A DNA stretch of 64,000 bases from Welwitschia mirabilis (lineage: Eukaryota > Gnetophyta > Gnetopsida > Welwitschiales), in assembly GCA_051453625.1 (NCBI GenBank), contig JBOZIK010000001.1, forward strand, positions 131,593,157-131,657,156, in the 5' to 3' direction. The stretch's first letter is position 1; each line of letters begins with the position of its first letter. Positions 45,631 to 58,929 of this stretch are shown here, one piece after another. A program made the translations under genes and the position numbers. The notes under the pieces are model-generated. The model was not told the origin of the DNA, ran no database searches, and was given only the letters and a program-made list of their open reading frames with translations.

Positions 45631-48045
45631 TAATCAATGACTTTGGAAATGTCGCAAATGGATTTCTTGCAGTAGGAAGACATAGGAATGCAAGTATGGA
45701 TCCACTCTATGCATAGTGACTAACATTGTCACTTGTAAAATGAATATCATTAACAAAGATGCTTGATTTACCTCCATCTTCTAGCACAAGACTCAAGGTG
45801 TTAATATTTTGCAAAATGATAATGTTAAGATAAATTATTAGTAAAACTGAATTTACATAACTTTAAGCAAAATAAATACATAATAAAATCCTAATAATGA
45901 ATTATGCATGCTAATACCACATATATTTCTTGATATAAATGTCATTTTTTTTATAATATCATCAGTTTATGAGATTTTAAAAGTCTAGAAGCATATGTTA
46001 GTGTACCTTCCTTCACTTAGGGGTTAGAAAACTATGGGGCTAGTTTAGAGCTCCTAAAGCTATTATTAAATATAAATATAGAAAAGGAATATAGAGAATA
46101 ACCTATAGGGGAACTGAGGAAATCCTGATTGCCAAACAAAAATACTTATTCCTATAGAATTATAAAATCAAATAATTCTTGGGAGTATCAAGGAGATCAT
46201 CTAATAATAACTTCAAGGCCCATATTAGTAGAACTTATGATTTTCAAGCTCTAATTATGTCTTGTAAAAGATCAATACTCATAACTAACATAATGATGGA
46301 CTATGTGCTCTATGTATTAGGTGCAAAGTTAGTCTTCCATCCTACTTATTTTAAGTAATTTTGTTATATTAATTATTATTGCATAACTACCAATGTACAT
46401 TTAGAAGACAAGATTAAAATAAATATGTGTCATACAACAATGCCCTATTTACTACAAATATAGGTTATGTTATAATCATGATCCTACCACTCATCTAAAT
46501 CTTCCCTCCATCCTTAAATGTCTTATGATACATTTTTAAGTAGGATGTTCATACCTATGCACTATAGTTGGGTTTATCACTACATGCTATGGCTGTATTT
46601 ATTATACTAGTTTCCAAGACTAATATCCATTATCTACTACTGATGGCATTTCTATTTACTTAAGCTTGGGTACACTATCAATCTTTATAACTATGTATGA
46701 GTGGTGGGATGATATCATTTTATCCTTTTCTATTCTTAAGGAGTGACTAAACCTTTTTCTTTTTATCACTTTTTGTCATTGTCTATAATGTTAGAATGAC
46801 CTGATACTTCGTAGGTTATTTTCTTTTATGCTATTTAATGGAATCATGAGGATTTGTGTTTGCAATGTTCTTTTAAAAGTGGGGAGCATATAGCATATAT
46901 ATAGGTATATATCACATTGACGCTAGTGTCATATAAACAAGAAGCTTTCACACTAATTCTAATGTTACTATCTTAAAATAAATCTCTAGACACCCTACCC
47001 AAAGGAGTTTTACCAACTATTATATAATCATAGGAGGTCTTTATTGTTATGAAAGTGGAATTGATGAATCTCCATCCTTGACTTAACTTATGCAACATTA
47101 TTTTCATTTATAGTAGAAAACCTAAGAAAACTATATGGTTATTAGTTACCTTCTAACCGCTATGAATTAAGTTGCTCCACCATTCCACATAAAATAATCT
47201 AGTGTAGTTATTTCATAAAGTGCTAGTTTGGTGCTCGTTCCTAATTATGGAGTAGGCTATTAAGTGAGAAATTTAGATGTCTAGATGAGTTACTAGTCTT
47301 TCTTATGAGCAAGACATACATATAAATAGTTATTGTGTTACTTAGAGCTTAGATTTGTGGGATTTTCATATAGCTAAGTTGTAAGACTAGAGATAGAATT
47401 ATTGAACATAATCCTATATAACATAGTAGGTATTTCCATTCATATATTCATAAGCAATGGATGCTATATGAGTACTTAAGTTAAAATTCCATCAATCTAG
47501 ATCAAAATTAAGGTGATGACTTTCTAGACGCTATATGTTGCTCATCATTATTCCATGTCATGGCTTATGCCTTTATGTGATAAAATAATAAAGATATCAT
47601 TGAGGTTGCATTGGATCTAACATTAGTCTTGAACACTGGAATTTGGCATTTTACATTACTACTTATCATGAGTGGTTAACTATTTTAGAAATTGATATGC
47701 ACGCCTAGTGAAACGAATGTGAGACATCAAGGTTTTTTATTCATATATGTGTTTGTATTGTTCAAAGCTACAAGTATGTAGTTATAATTGAATTGATGAT
47801 CCATTATATCATTCCTAATGAATATGAAACTATGTCGACATATCTTAAATTATGAATTCAAAATATTCTACCACAAACTATATATAAAAAGGGGGTACTA
47901 AACATGTAACAACAAACTATTATAGGATAAAGAAGTTGAACAATAAGGGTTGGTTAATTGTGTAGGCCCATTAGGTTAATAGTAAGGGTTAGTAAGTTTG
48001 CATGCTCATAGGGAACCAAATATGATAATTTGATCCGATATCATT

Positions 48046-48108
48046 ACAAGCACCTCATTTATATATGGTCTATATGTAAGCACCTCACATATAGTCTATA
48101 TGATGGAG
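48046..48108. repeat. Local tandem duplication, unit about 28-30 bp
   Basis: aagcacctcatttatatatg followed by gtctatatg is repeated as aagcacctcacatatagtctatatg with a small deletion. Confidence 0.7.
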
Positions 48109-51100
48109 ATAGTTTACCTTGTATTGCTTTATCTATATTATTCTATGATAAAAAAACCCATGTTTACATTTATATGTCTATAGGCCAATCCTATTTTATT
48201 CTTGTGTAAGTACTTAATTCACTCGTTAAATAGGAAAAGTGTTTTCATCATGTTTAAGAGGCCATGAAACCCCTTCTATGGAGGAAAGGAAGGACATAGT
48301 ATAAAGATGTGATTTAATATGGATCTAAGGCATCTTCCTACATATCTTTCCTTCTCACATGTATTAGATGTTCAACATCCCTAATGTACACATTGATGTA
48401 GTGGTTTTCTAAATACTACATTACTAAATTTCATTAGTACTATAGTCATTCATAATACATTAATTACATATGGATCAAAGTACCCTGTCCTTTTAGTTTG
48501 GGGGTGTTGATTCCTCCTTTATTTAGATAAATCCCATCCAATCATCTTATAGTTTATATCAATTCTAATACAAATCCACCTATCCCCCTATTCCTACTAC
48601 ATGTATGGTGGTATGATGATGCATTAACACATCTTATATTACTTGTGCTTTGGAATGGTTAATTTTATTAGCTCATTGCATCTACATCCATTTATTATTT
48701 CTCATGTTAAGTTTGGACATATGCCCATGATAATGATATGAAAAATATGCATTCTTAGTTCTAGATTTTGTTTTATCATTCTATGATGTGAACTAGCCTT
48801 AATAATTGTCTCATGGCTTACTTTACCTACACATGTAGTTCAGTCAATCCTGCTATGTAGTCAATTTATATAATAGTCATTTGCATTGCGATGTCATCTG
48901 TATAGTATGGATTAGTTGTGGTAGGCCTTATGTCCTACCCTTTTAGAAATAGAGATACATGTGAGATCATACTTATGTAAATAATAGAAACCACTATAAT
49001 CTAAGTGAAACACTTACTTTCACAACATTCTAAGTTATGTGAACTTCACAAATACTTGAACAAAGATTCTTTCTTCTTATTAATTTTTATAAAAAGGGAA
49101 CTTATTATATAAATACCTATTTTTGACCTAGTAACTAGTGATGTTTTTAACCAATCTTGAACTATGTATCTAGCCTTACCTCCATAAGTTTTGAAGAATT
49201 CATTTACTTTTTGTATTATACTACATGTACATGGCCTTTGAGTCATGGCCATAACCCCTGACATTAACTATATCCATTATGATAATTAACATATATCAAG
49301 TATAAAACTTCAAGATTATGTAAAACTTATACTTAACATATAATTCCTACTACCTAAGCTTAGTATGTATCTTATGATGAAGCAGGTTTAGCAAGCCTTA
49401 TGATGACTATACATGATGTAGACTTCTTCATATGTCTCTATTATAGCTATGTAGGTAGGACCTAAAGTGGATTGATTTGATGCAGAAAATCATAAGAGGT
49501 GATTCATTATGGGATGAAACTTACTTTGGCCCATCTAAAGTTGCATTATGATATAGATTCTAATTTAGATTATAAGCCTTAAACCATATGTAACTTCTCC
49601 CCCACTTATAGATTTATCCCACACCCTAATTATAGGAACCCGTAGCATGGCTATCTAAAGAAATGAGCAAAAGATAATTCAATTACTATAGTGTTTACAT
49701 CATAGAGTATACATTCAACCTACTATGGATGGGACTTTGGGTACTACGTATAATGTAGCTCTTAATTCAAAGAGACCTATCAAAATTGTATTACATTCTT
49801 ATTAGTTTATGACTTATTTACTATACCTATATATACATGAATCAACCTATTGGACTATTTCTTGATGTAGAACATCATAGCAAGTTATTGTCTAAAGTCC
49901 TTAATTAATCCAATGATTTAATCCAACCTTCACTCTTTCACATGTTTTTCATCATGGTGTCAATTAACCAAGTTGAGTTTGTATCATGGTTACCTAGGTT
50001 TCATTATTACAATAACATAGAATAAAGTGTACCACATATTATTGTATGCATGTAATGGTTATTATTTCTTGTAACATGTTTTTCTTAGTTAGGTTAAACT
50101 AGTTAGTTAATAAATGACATTATGCATCAATTGTGGTATTTTGATGTAGTATTTCCAAGTGTAATGATTCTAAGTTGGAATGAACTATCATTAGCTAGTA
50201 CATATGTCTAGTGGAGCTTTTCATTGCATGGTTGCTACATCCCTTCCATCTATGTACTTGCAATGTGTGTAATAATAAAGATTGACACTATTTTAAAAGT
50301 GTGATATCTTTTTTTAGTTAAATTTTATAATAGTTGGTTTAGTTATGTATGCTTAGAGCTACTTGCTTCATGTAATGCTAGGATTGGGTTAAGGATGTGA
50401 TGCCCCTTGTAGCACTTCATAAAATAGGTTCACAATGCAATGTCACTTGTAATGCTTCATAAACATTGAAAGACTAGCAAGTATCTATATGGTATTTTGA
50501 CTTATAGTCTTGGTGCCCTTGAGTCATAGTTTAGCCATACGCTAATCATCTTTCATGATGGTATAGAGGCTTATTAGTAGGCATATAGTTTAGACATGAA
50601 AACTAGAATCTTGTGAATGAAAATAAGATGATCATAAACTCTATATTATTATAGGGATTAGTTACCTCTAAATGCTCTAGGTTTTTATAGCTATGGCATA
50701 TATCCCCAAGACTACTTTCATTATCCCAAGTTTTAATTATCTATAGTAATCACTACTAAGTAGGTGAGCTAATCAACCTCAGGTTCTTTAATGGAAAGAC
50801 ATGAAAGTAAACATTTATACTCATAATGCTCATTCCTACATATGCCCTATCAAGCTAGACATGGGTGATGGGATTTGACTCTCTTCTACATTAACATCTA
50901 CCATCTACCATTATATGATTGCTTACTTAGTAGCATTATTAAAATAATGGATAGATGTCATCGGATGTGGTGGGAATTGTTAAACTAATGAAGTATACAC
51001 TATGAATGCCACTTAAAATACCTGTCAATCCCTAAATGAAGAATACATTGTTCACCTGGATTATGGATGTTGAGAGTTTTACAATTTTAAAAGTACTATA

Positions 51101-52475
51101 AGACATTAAAAGATCCAGTCATGGCATGTTACCTATGGTAGTCTAAGTCAACAATCCTAGTTTAAGAAATCAATAACTTTGTGATGGTGTACCATCCATG
51201 TACTAAACTACATCCCTTAATCTACTATTTGAGAACAACATGGTGAGATTTAGAAGTGAAAGGCTTAATCACTTAGATCCATCAATATCTTACTATATTT
51301 ATGGATACTAGTTGTAGAAAATTTCATTAACCTTGCTGGACTTGTATCTGTAGAATATCGATCATTCTAGTAATAATACTAGATGTATGAAATAAGTTTA
51401 CCTTATTATGTATGATCCTCACTCATCATGTTGATCCTGGCTTACAAATCAAATTTATATATGCCTTACTAGGATAAACCCTTGGTGCATTATTAATAGG
51501 ATCATAATAGTTTGTAATGGTTACTTTATAGTAAAAAGTGGTGTGATGGTTACTTTACAATATTAAATGGAATGTTAATATGAAGTGAAATGTCTTAGTG
51601 TAATAGGCTATCAGGTTCTAGACATGTCTGATATCAGGGGCAGCTGTGAAGAGACCATTCTTTCATAACAAGTGAAGGAGGACTTAGGTTAGGACAGTAG
51701 TAAAGAAGGATTAAATTAGTATAAACTAACTTAAAGATGTAATAATAGCATGTTAAGAATGGATTACATAATGGCCATAACTATTGAGTACAACTAGAGT
51801 GTGAGCCCAAGGATAAATCAATAGTTTCTTACTTAGTTAACTATTTAACCCCATGTAGCAAATTTCATGTAACCTCAAACACAAGTTGCCACATGTACTT
51901 TTACATATATGGATTTTTGTTTTATTGTTGAATCCTCTTCTTCTATTATAAGTACCTAGCTACTATTATTCAAAATTAAAGGCATGTTCTTGTGATACAA
52001 CTATGGGGTAAATTATAAATATATAACTTGCTACATATACGATTAAGTTTTTAACACAAGTATTAATAGTCAAGGATTGATGTATAGAGGTTCTGGTTCT
52101 TAAGAATTATTTACAATCACAAAAAATAAAACATAATAAACCTAATTTTAATGGAATTCATAGCTTACATGAGGGGAACAATGAAGGATTAAAGGTTTTC
52201 GATGTTGCATATTGTATCAATGCCCATGAATTAGAACTTATCTTAACTAATAATTTTTAGAAGAAATCATATTCATAATATATAAGCCAAGTAACCTTGA
52301 CTAAGGAAGAAATCAGGATGGATAGAGCATAGATTACTTTAAGAAATCAACAATTGCTCTCAAAATCACTCTCGAGCATATAATAGCATAATTAACATGA
52401 ACGCTTAGTTGTTTTTAATCAATACAAAATACCCACTTATTCCTCTTTTTCATTCATGTAATACTAAAAACCCAT

Positions 52476-53340
52476 CCACGAACAATGACATACCTTTATA
52501 TCTAGCAAAACACACCTACCTTAGAAGGGTTGAATAGTTTTTTCTACTTAAAATTGCTCCCATCCAATACAATGGTTTAATCAACAATTACAATTATTTC
52601 TTTAGTTCATATAAGATTGTAACATTATCTTAATCCTTAGTTTTTAGCTTAGTAAATAAGTCAAGAAGTGGCACCACCTTATATTGAAAGCAACTAGGTG
52701 GATATTTATTAAGAAATAATGATGATGTATATGTTCATTAATATAAAATGTTTTTATACCTAACTCTGTGCTTATTAGATTGGTTAACAAGTATTTCTTT
52801 ATGATTATTTTAGATAGTATGTTAGTAAGTTAGGATGTTAGTATATTAGTATAAATTATTATTAATAATATTATATACAAAATACCACTTGACATAAATA
52901 TAAAGAGAAATAATAGGATAATAAAAACATAAGAATAAATTCATCCACAAACCACTTTTAAGGAGAAAGAAAAGGGACTACCTAATAATAAATAGATAAG
53001 ATCATAAGGTATTTTTGGTAAAATAAATCTAGCAATAGGACTTCAACTAAGGGTTAGTAAATAAGAGCTCTAGTGCAACCTAAAAATGAACATGATTGAC
53101 ATATCCAGAGTTTAAGTGTTACTTGCAAAGGAGATACACATCTTTCTAGTAATGAGATTTGTATAAAATTTATCATTACTTTAACAAAAAGATTAAAAGC
53201 TAAACTAATTGAATGTAATATCTATGTTTTTATACTAAAAAAGAGTGTATACTTTATATTAATGTCTTACTGTTAACTTCCTTCTATTTATGTAGCTAAA
53301 CATGAAGTAGGATATTTAACAGTACTTACAAATAGGTCTT
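52476..53340 (+). repeat. Direct repeat copy 1 (about 0.87 kb)
   Basis: Collinear with 54,057-54,959: both run from cca(c)(g/a)aacaat(g/a)acata to (t)acaaataggtctt-like ends. They share landmarks such as cccatccaatacaat, gaagtgg.accaccttatattgaaag and aagtatttctttatgat. No coding content. The two copies with about 0.7 kb between them could be LTRs of a small non-coding element or a simple duplication. No TG/CA ends or primer site were found. Confidence 0.8.
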
Positions 53341-54056
53341 GCATTATAATATTTTCCTTATTTCCTTATACGAATCACTTATTGTTTAATTTTTCTCTTT
53401 TATTTGTAATATATAATCATATATTGTGCATTCTTATTTTATTAATTCTCATCTCAGAATTATGGTAAGGCCCCTTCCCTCTGGATTTTTCATGAAATTT
53501 TTTATCTAAATTTTAGAGGTACTAACTAATCATTAAAAAAGCTAAAGAATTCATTTAATTATCTCTTAAGATCATATCTATCTAGGGTGGTATTCCCAAT
53601 CATAAGCATAAAATAATTATCAAGGATGTATAATGTTATCCAAATACTAGAAACATGTTTTAGTATAGTTTATGAAAGAAGGTTATTTATTCCTAATTTA
53701 TAGTAATTATGTAGATGTATGGATATATTTTCCTATTTCATCTACATAATATAATCTTATTTACCTTTCCAATAATATGCCATACAACGTTTACTGTGAA
53801 ATACATATATTACACCCTTCTATATACATTCTTATCATCTTCATTTTCCTTAAGTTTCTTATTTATTTATGCTCCCATCTTCGTTCTTCCATTTTGCTAT
53901 TCTACCCTTACATAGTTTATTCTTCATTAATATTATTACTCTTATTTCTTTTCTTCACTTTGTATTATATTTTATCCTTGTGTCTACATTTTACTTGATC
54001 TAGCTGTTATTTTTATATTGTACATTTACTTATTCTATCCCCTACATCCTACCCCA
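53341..54056. other. Spacer between the two direct repeats, no gene
   Basis: AT-rich sequence. The plus-strand frames at 53,715-53,998 are hydrophobic, low-complexity, mutually overlapping and without known motif, so I do not treat them as genes. Confidence 0.5.
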
Positions 54057-54959
54057 ACCACAAACAATAACATACATTTATATCTAACATGCACCTACCT
54101 TAGAAGAGTTGGATAATTAGTTCCACTTAAAATTACTCCCATCCAATACAATAGCTTAACTAATAATTACAATTATTTCTATTGTTCATATGACATTGTA
54201 GCATCCGCTCAAACCTTAGTTTTTAGCTTAGTAAAGAAGCCAAGAAGTGGTACCACCTTATATTGAAAGTAAATGGGTGGATATTTGTTAAGTAATAATG
54301 ATGATGTGTATGTTTACTAATATTAAAATGTTTTTATACCTAACTTTATGATTATTAGATTAGTTAACAAGTATTTCTTTATGATTTTTTTAAGATATTA
54401 TATTAGTAAGTTAGGATGTTAGTAGATTAGTATAAATGATTATTAATAATATTATATGTACAAAATACCACCTGCCATGAATATAAAGAGAAAGAACAGG
54501 ACATTAAGAACACAAAAACAACTTCATCAACAAAACCATTTTTAAGAAGAAAGGAAAAGAACTACCTAGTAGCAAATAAACAAGGTTATAAGGCTCAAAT
54601 AACGATTTCAAAAAAGGGATTTTTAGTAAAATAAATATAGCAATAGGATTTTGACTAAGGATTAGTAAAGGAGAGCTCTAGTGCATCCTAAAAAGAAACA
54701 TGATTAGCATCTTTAGAGTTCTAGTGTTACTTGCAAAGGAAAGATACATGTTTCTAGTAATGAAATTTTGTATAATAGTTAGTATTAATCTACTAGAAAA
54801 ATTAAAAGCTAAACTATCAAATGATATATCTCTATTCTTTTACTAAAAAATAGTGTAGACTTTATATTGCTTGAAAAAGTAATGTCTTACTTTTAACTTG
54901 ATCCTATTTATCTAGCTAAACATGAATTAGGATTTTAGCAATACTTATAAATAGGTCTT
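54057..54959 (+). repeat. Direct repeat copy 2 (about 0.90 kb)
   Basis: Second member of the pair. It has an extra stretch of about 30 bp near 54,595-54,625 (aacgatttcaaaaaagggat) absent from copy 1, plus scattered differences. Confidence 0.8.
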
Positions 54960-56003
54960 CTCTTAGCATCTGGTATAAGTCTCCTATGTGTTTCTTATTT
55001 TCCCCTTAATAATGTATTATAGAATTTACAACTATTAATTTTTAACTTAATAGTTTAATTAATATTTATCAAAATATAATTTTGATGAGACATTTTTTAA
55101 CTAAGCTAATTAGAGATTTGTCTTTATTAATTATTTAGTAAAGTATTATTTCTTTGAAAAAAATGATTTAAACTTATGTAAATTAACAATATCATAATTT
55201 GCTATATTTTGTGCCATAATTTCTTAATATTTCTAGTATTTTATTTAAATAAAAGGTTTCGTTATTTTGGCACTAGAAGGAGGGATTCCTAAAGCCAATT
55301 AACAAAGATGAAATTTGTGATCTAAAGAGATAGTTAAGAAAAATGGAGGGATGAAAGAGGTAGATTATTCAAAATTCTAAGAAATATAATTTAGAATAAA
55401 AAAGACTAGAATAAAAATATAAATAGAAGAAAAAGACTTTTATATGGATAAAACTATTATAGAATAGACTTTCTCAAATAAGTAAAATGAAACAATGATT
55501 GATTAATCTTCTAAAGACATTTCTTATTTAAGAAGAATTATTAAGAGCAATTAAGACTTAGAGTGATAAAACAAAATTTATACTAGGATTTTATTAGAAG
55601 AATCATAGAGACTTTAACTTCCATTGATCCCAATGCTTTAGAATGCCCAAGAAAAGTAAGAAATATAAATATTACATTCATACTCACCTTTAAGGATAAG
55701 AAGTTAAAAGAACCAATATTTCATCTAAGTGTATTTTATGCTTTCTATAAAGAAAACTATTTGGATTCAGAGTCCAAAAGTTAAGATATTTTTCTTTCTC
55801 TTTAAAAAAGGAATCTTAGTTACAGTATCATAGGAACCATAATCATGCCTTTAGTTTATGGAAAATCCTTAAGAATGCTTTATTATTTAAGTTTTAATCC
55901 ATAAGGATAATAAAAGAATATAGGAAACAAATTTTTAATATTAAAAAAGAAGATAATAAAAGGTTTGATAAGTTTACAAATCAATATAACATATCATTGG
56001 TTT
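54960..56003. other. Unassigned stretch with weak plus-strand coding-like blocks
   Basis: Plus-strand readings contain IDPNALECPRKVRNINITFI (near 55,623), then FYAFYKENYLDSESKS, and IIMPLVYGKSLRM (near 55,839-55,877), separated by stops. The MPLVYGKS octamer loosely recalls a motif in phage-type RNA polymerases of mitochondrial plasmids, but the surroundings do not support it. No gene is called. Confidence 0.3.
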
Positions 56004-56445
56004 GTTAAGATCGAAAAAGCATCCTAGACAGAAACTTCACATATAAAATGATGCATAAAAATAACAAAGAAAATGAACATAGAATAATGCATTAGATTTA
56101 TAGTGGTTTGACAATTCTTGCCTACTCCACTCATAGGGGGTAGCAACATGCTTTCAGCTTTCTGGTTCCCTTATCAAACACTCAATCACTTTGGGTACTA
56201 TCTTTCTTCAAAGGTTACATTCAATCCCTTCTCCTGGGATTTACAAACTTGTCTCAACAAGTCTCTAATAATGTTTGAATAAATGATTTTAATGATAAGG
56301 GTGCCTTAAGCACAATACATCAATAATTAGGCATAGAGAGCTTCTTTGTACAATAAATCACGTAGTGAAGCATAAACAGAAGAATTTATAGAGATGATTT
56401 TTCAATAATATAGGAACAGTAACCATTTCAAGTGTTCTTGAATGG

Positions 56446-56453
56446 TTTATATA
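56446..56453 (-). promoter_or_regulatory. Minus-strand TATA box in the Sirevirus LTR
   Basis: On the minus strand the sequence reads tagtctatataaaccattc, a good plant TATA box. It lies downstream of the U3 repeats in element orientation, as expected for an LTR promoter. Confidence 0.55.
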
Positions 56454-56689
56454 GACTAGGACAGAAAAATAGCTATTGGATCTTTGAGATTAGATCCCTA
56501 ACCGTTAGAACTACTATCATAGACATTTGAACCACTACCCAAGAATTTGAACTACTACCCAAGACGTTTGCAAGAGAAACCACATCATTCTAGTAGCTAT
56601 AACATTCATATTTTCTCTTAATGTCTTCAGGTCGAATGTCCTAACTTTTTAGACTAGATGTCCCTATTGTAATGCTAGATATTTGGGTT

Positions 56690-56990
56690 TAACTAGGCAT
56701 AATATTAGATGTCCTAGTTTCAAGATTAGATGTCCCCATATACTTCATCAACATTCAAAGTCAGACATCCTAATAGAAGGAACAGACATCCCCATATATT
56801 TCATCTATGTTCAAGGTCAGACATCCCAAGTAACAAGGTCGGATGTCCTCATACATTTCATCCACGTTCAAGGTTAGATGTCCCAAGTAACAGGGTTGAA
56901 CATCCCCATACATTTGGCCATGTGCAGTGGCAGATGTCCTGGATAAAAACTTGGATGTCCCTTGAGGCATAGGTTCTAATTTGCACAGTC
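56690..56990 (-). repeat. Tandem repeat in Sirevirus U3, unit about 57-62 bp
   Basis: About five degenerate units share (a/g)gatgtccc..atacatttcatc.a(c/t)gttcaaggt(t/c)a. They also carry the short words gatgtcc and gacatcc, which are inverted relatives of each other (ggacatc/gatgtcc). Units start near 56,705, 56,760, 56,815, 56,870 and 56,930. Short frames on both strands here follow the repeat and are not genes. The wider right side, 57,001-57,107, has no other content. Confidence 0.75.
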
Positions 56991-57107
56991 GGTGAAGCAC
57001 ACTATTACCTCATTTTTTATCATCATTGAAATCTAAAGTCTCTATAATATCTCCCTTTCAATGATGTGAAACATTTATTCAGATTTGGTTAAGATGATCA
57101 ATTGAAT

Positions 57108-57120
57108 GCTCCCCCTCAAA
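57108..57120 (-). other. Polypurine tract of the Sirevirus
   Basis: Minus strand tttgagggggagc, the standard copia tract. The extra ORF lies upstream and the LTR downstream. Confidence 0.7.
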
Positions 57121-57446
57121 TTATGCTCTTGAATTAACCTATTATCCATATAGAGAGACAAACAACCATATGTATTCTCACAAATATTTTAGTGCAATAG
57201 AGTTCTATAAATCTGAATTTTTACAAATGTAAAGCATTTGGCATTTCATAAAAACCTGATATTATTCTCCCCCTTTGTCATTTTTGAAAAATGAAAAAAA
57301 AAACTAAAAATTTAGATTGAACAACATTTTTAAGTAAAATTAGTTTTTATTAATCTTTTGAAAGAGTACAAAGTACAAAAACTAGACATGGATAACATAC
57401 AGAAGGAGAAATACAAACAAAAAGGAGAGAGGAAGAGAATGGAAGG

Positions 57447-58518
57447 CTAAGAAGATGAGCCATTATGCTCTGAAGCTATAGGGGCCTTCTCTTCTTACTT
57501 AGACTTAGGAGGGATCTCTATACTATAAGTAAATAAACCGAATATGATTATATCAAATCATGTGCAAACTATATCTGCTATCTTTTGAGCCTAAAGAGCT
57601 ATTTCTTTGATTAACAAAAGTTCTCTTATGAGATCTTCATTGCTAACTGTGTCTAAACTGGTTCCTTCTCCTATTCAAGGTTTCTTCTTTGGAGGTGGTA
57701 AAGGACCAATTTCTTCAAATAAATGTTCATTTTCTTCAGTGAATATAATTACAAAGGTTTGGAATCATAAGGAGCTCTTCATCTTTGCGAATGAAAAAAT
57801 CATGATTTTCAAGTATAGCTATGATGAGTCCTCTAAAAGATAGACTACGATAACTGGCAAGAATGAACTAACTTATATAGAACATAATGAATTTACACAA
57901 ATTTATATGAGCACCTATTCCAAGATAAAAGAAAATGGATGTACAAACTAGTGATACCTCATTCTTGTAACCCAATTTAGGTATGAGGTTATGTGTAGAA
58001 AGCTAAAAAAGAACTCTGTAAAACTTAGTCAGTCTATTTGTGGTTAAATTAGCATATCACAAAAATAAAATTCCACATAATTCTAAAGTTAAAACATCTA
58101 ATGATATTACTTCTTTAAGAGAGCTAACTGAAGTAATTTCACAAAATAAACCTTTATTTAGGTAGCTTATAACTAAGGAAATGGCTTCTAAATCAACATT
58201 TACTCTTCTACCATAAACCTTAGTGATTATCACCCAACTCAAGAAATGAAAATAAGAATTTTAGTTAAATAGACATACCATTTTGGTAGAGACATAAGTA
58301 TCTAGATCCAAGGCATATTGCCATCCTATTTGTGCAAATTTATCAAATATAGGTACCTCTCTTCTAAAGGATTGGTAATCTATTTGTTTTTCCAGAGCTA
58401 AAGGCCTCTTATCATAACCAGTAAGCCAGGCCTTCTAATGTTCCATTGAAATAAACCATTCGACTTCTGATTCGGGTTCTTTTCCCTTTCTTGAGATACC
58501 CATCTTGCTTTTGTCCAT
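57447..58518 (-). pseudogene. ORF downstream of Sirevirus pol (envelope-position ORF), broken
   Basis: Starts MDKSKMGISRKGKEPESEVE at 58,518. It continues with FRREVPIFDKFAQIGWQYAL, then DLDTYVSTKMV, VIITKVYGRRVNVDLEAISL, then SYLNKGLFCE. Towards the end it reads EENEHLFEEIGPLPPPKKKP and SNEDLIRELLLIKEIAL, and it stops at 57,447 after EHNGSSS. There are at least five stops or frame changes. The middle part resembles the plant-transposon-associated domain (GW....L....VY..LV..FY.N...., then a V.G..V......IS..L..P..G pattern). Sireviruses often carry an extra ORF in this position, sometimes called envelope-like. Function is unknown and no membrane segment or signal peptide is evident in the readable parts. 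The 61-codon frame at 58,057-58,242 is its best-kept fragment. Confidence 0.5.
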
Positions 58519-58929
58519 GATGATCACTAATCTCAGATTCTAGAGCTTAGAGAATAATCAAGGAGGAGAGAAATAAGAAGAGAAGGCAGAAAAAAAAGCT
58601 TAAATAATCAAGGAGGAGTGTGAATATCCCAATAGGGTTACATTTGCATAAACAAGCATACATTTAGGTTTTAAAAACTAGACATCTAGGTTGTAACCAG
58701 TAAATTTACACAATCGTAAACAATCAAACATCTAGGAAAAAATATGAAACATCTAGATTAATTCTTTGATTGGGACATCTGAATATTAATTCAGGACATA
58801 TGGGATTTAAGATAAGTAAGATTTAGCACATTCCAAAAAGACAGAAATCAAAAAACATTATTACTTAATGACTGATTTTCCCAATTTAGCACATTCAAAA
58901 GAAAGAAAGACTTATTTAAAATGAAGGGT

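Larger units (their letters stand above)
44573..52475. other. About 7.9 kb of anonymous AT-rich sequence, no gene
   Basis: I see no recognisable coding blocks on either strand, no RNA gene and no LTR pair. The longest unexplained frame (49,046-49,264, minus; contains VNEFFKTYGGKARYIVQDWL) has no motif I know and no context. Small repeats are listed separately. It may be very old transposon sequence. Confidence 0.5.
56004..57100 (-). repeat. Probable 3' LTR of the Sirevirus
   Basis: Inferred from position. The polypurine tract lies at 57,108-57,120, the block before it on the plus strand ends in ...gatgatca (CA), and a candidate left end tgttaagatcg is at 56,004 (TG). Inside are tandem repeats in the U3 position, a minus-strand TATA box, and a phrase tttatagtggtttgacaatt (56,098-56,117) of the atagtggttcgg type that I associate with Sirevirus LTRs. 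The partner LTR is outside the window, so borders cannot be confirmed. Confidence 0.5.

Noticed and set aside
49046-49264. Minus-strand 72-codon frame
   Set aside because: No recognisable family, no neighbours, and such lengths arise by chance in this much sequence.
53715-53998. Two overlapping hydrophobic plus-strand frames
   Set aside because: Low-complexity AT-rich sequence, no known motif, overlapping frames, no promoter or exon context.
56683-57000. Three overlapping frames on both strands
   Set aside because: They follow the tandem repeat in the Sirevirus LTR.
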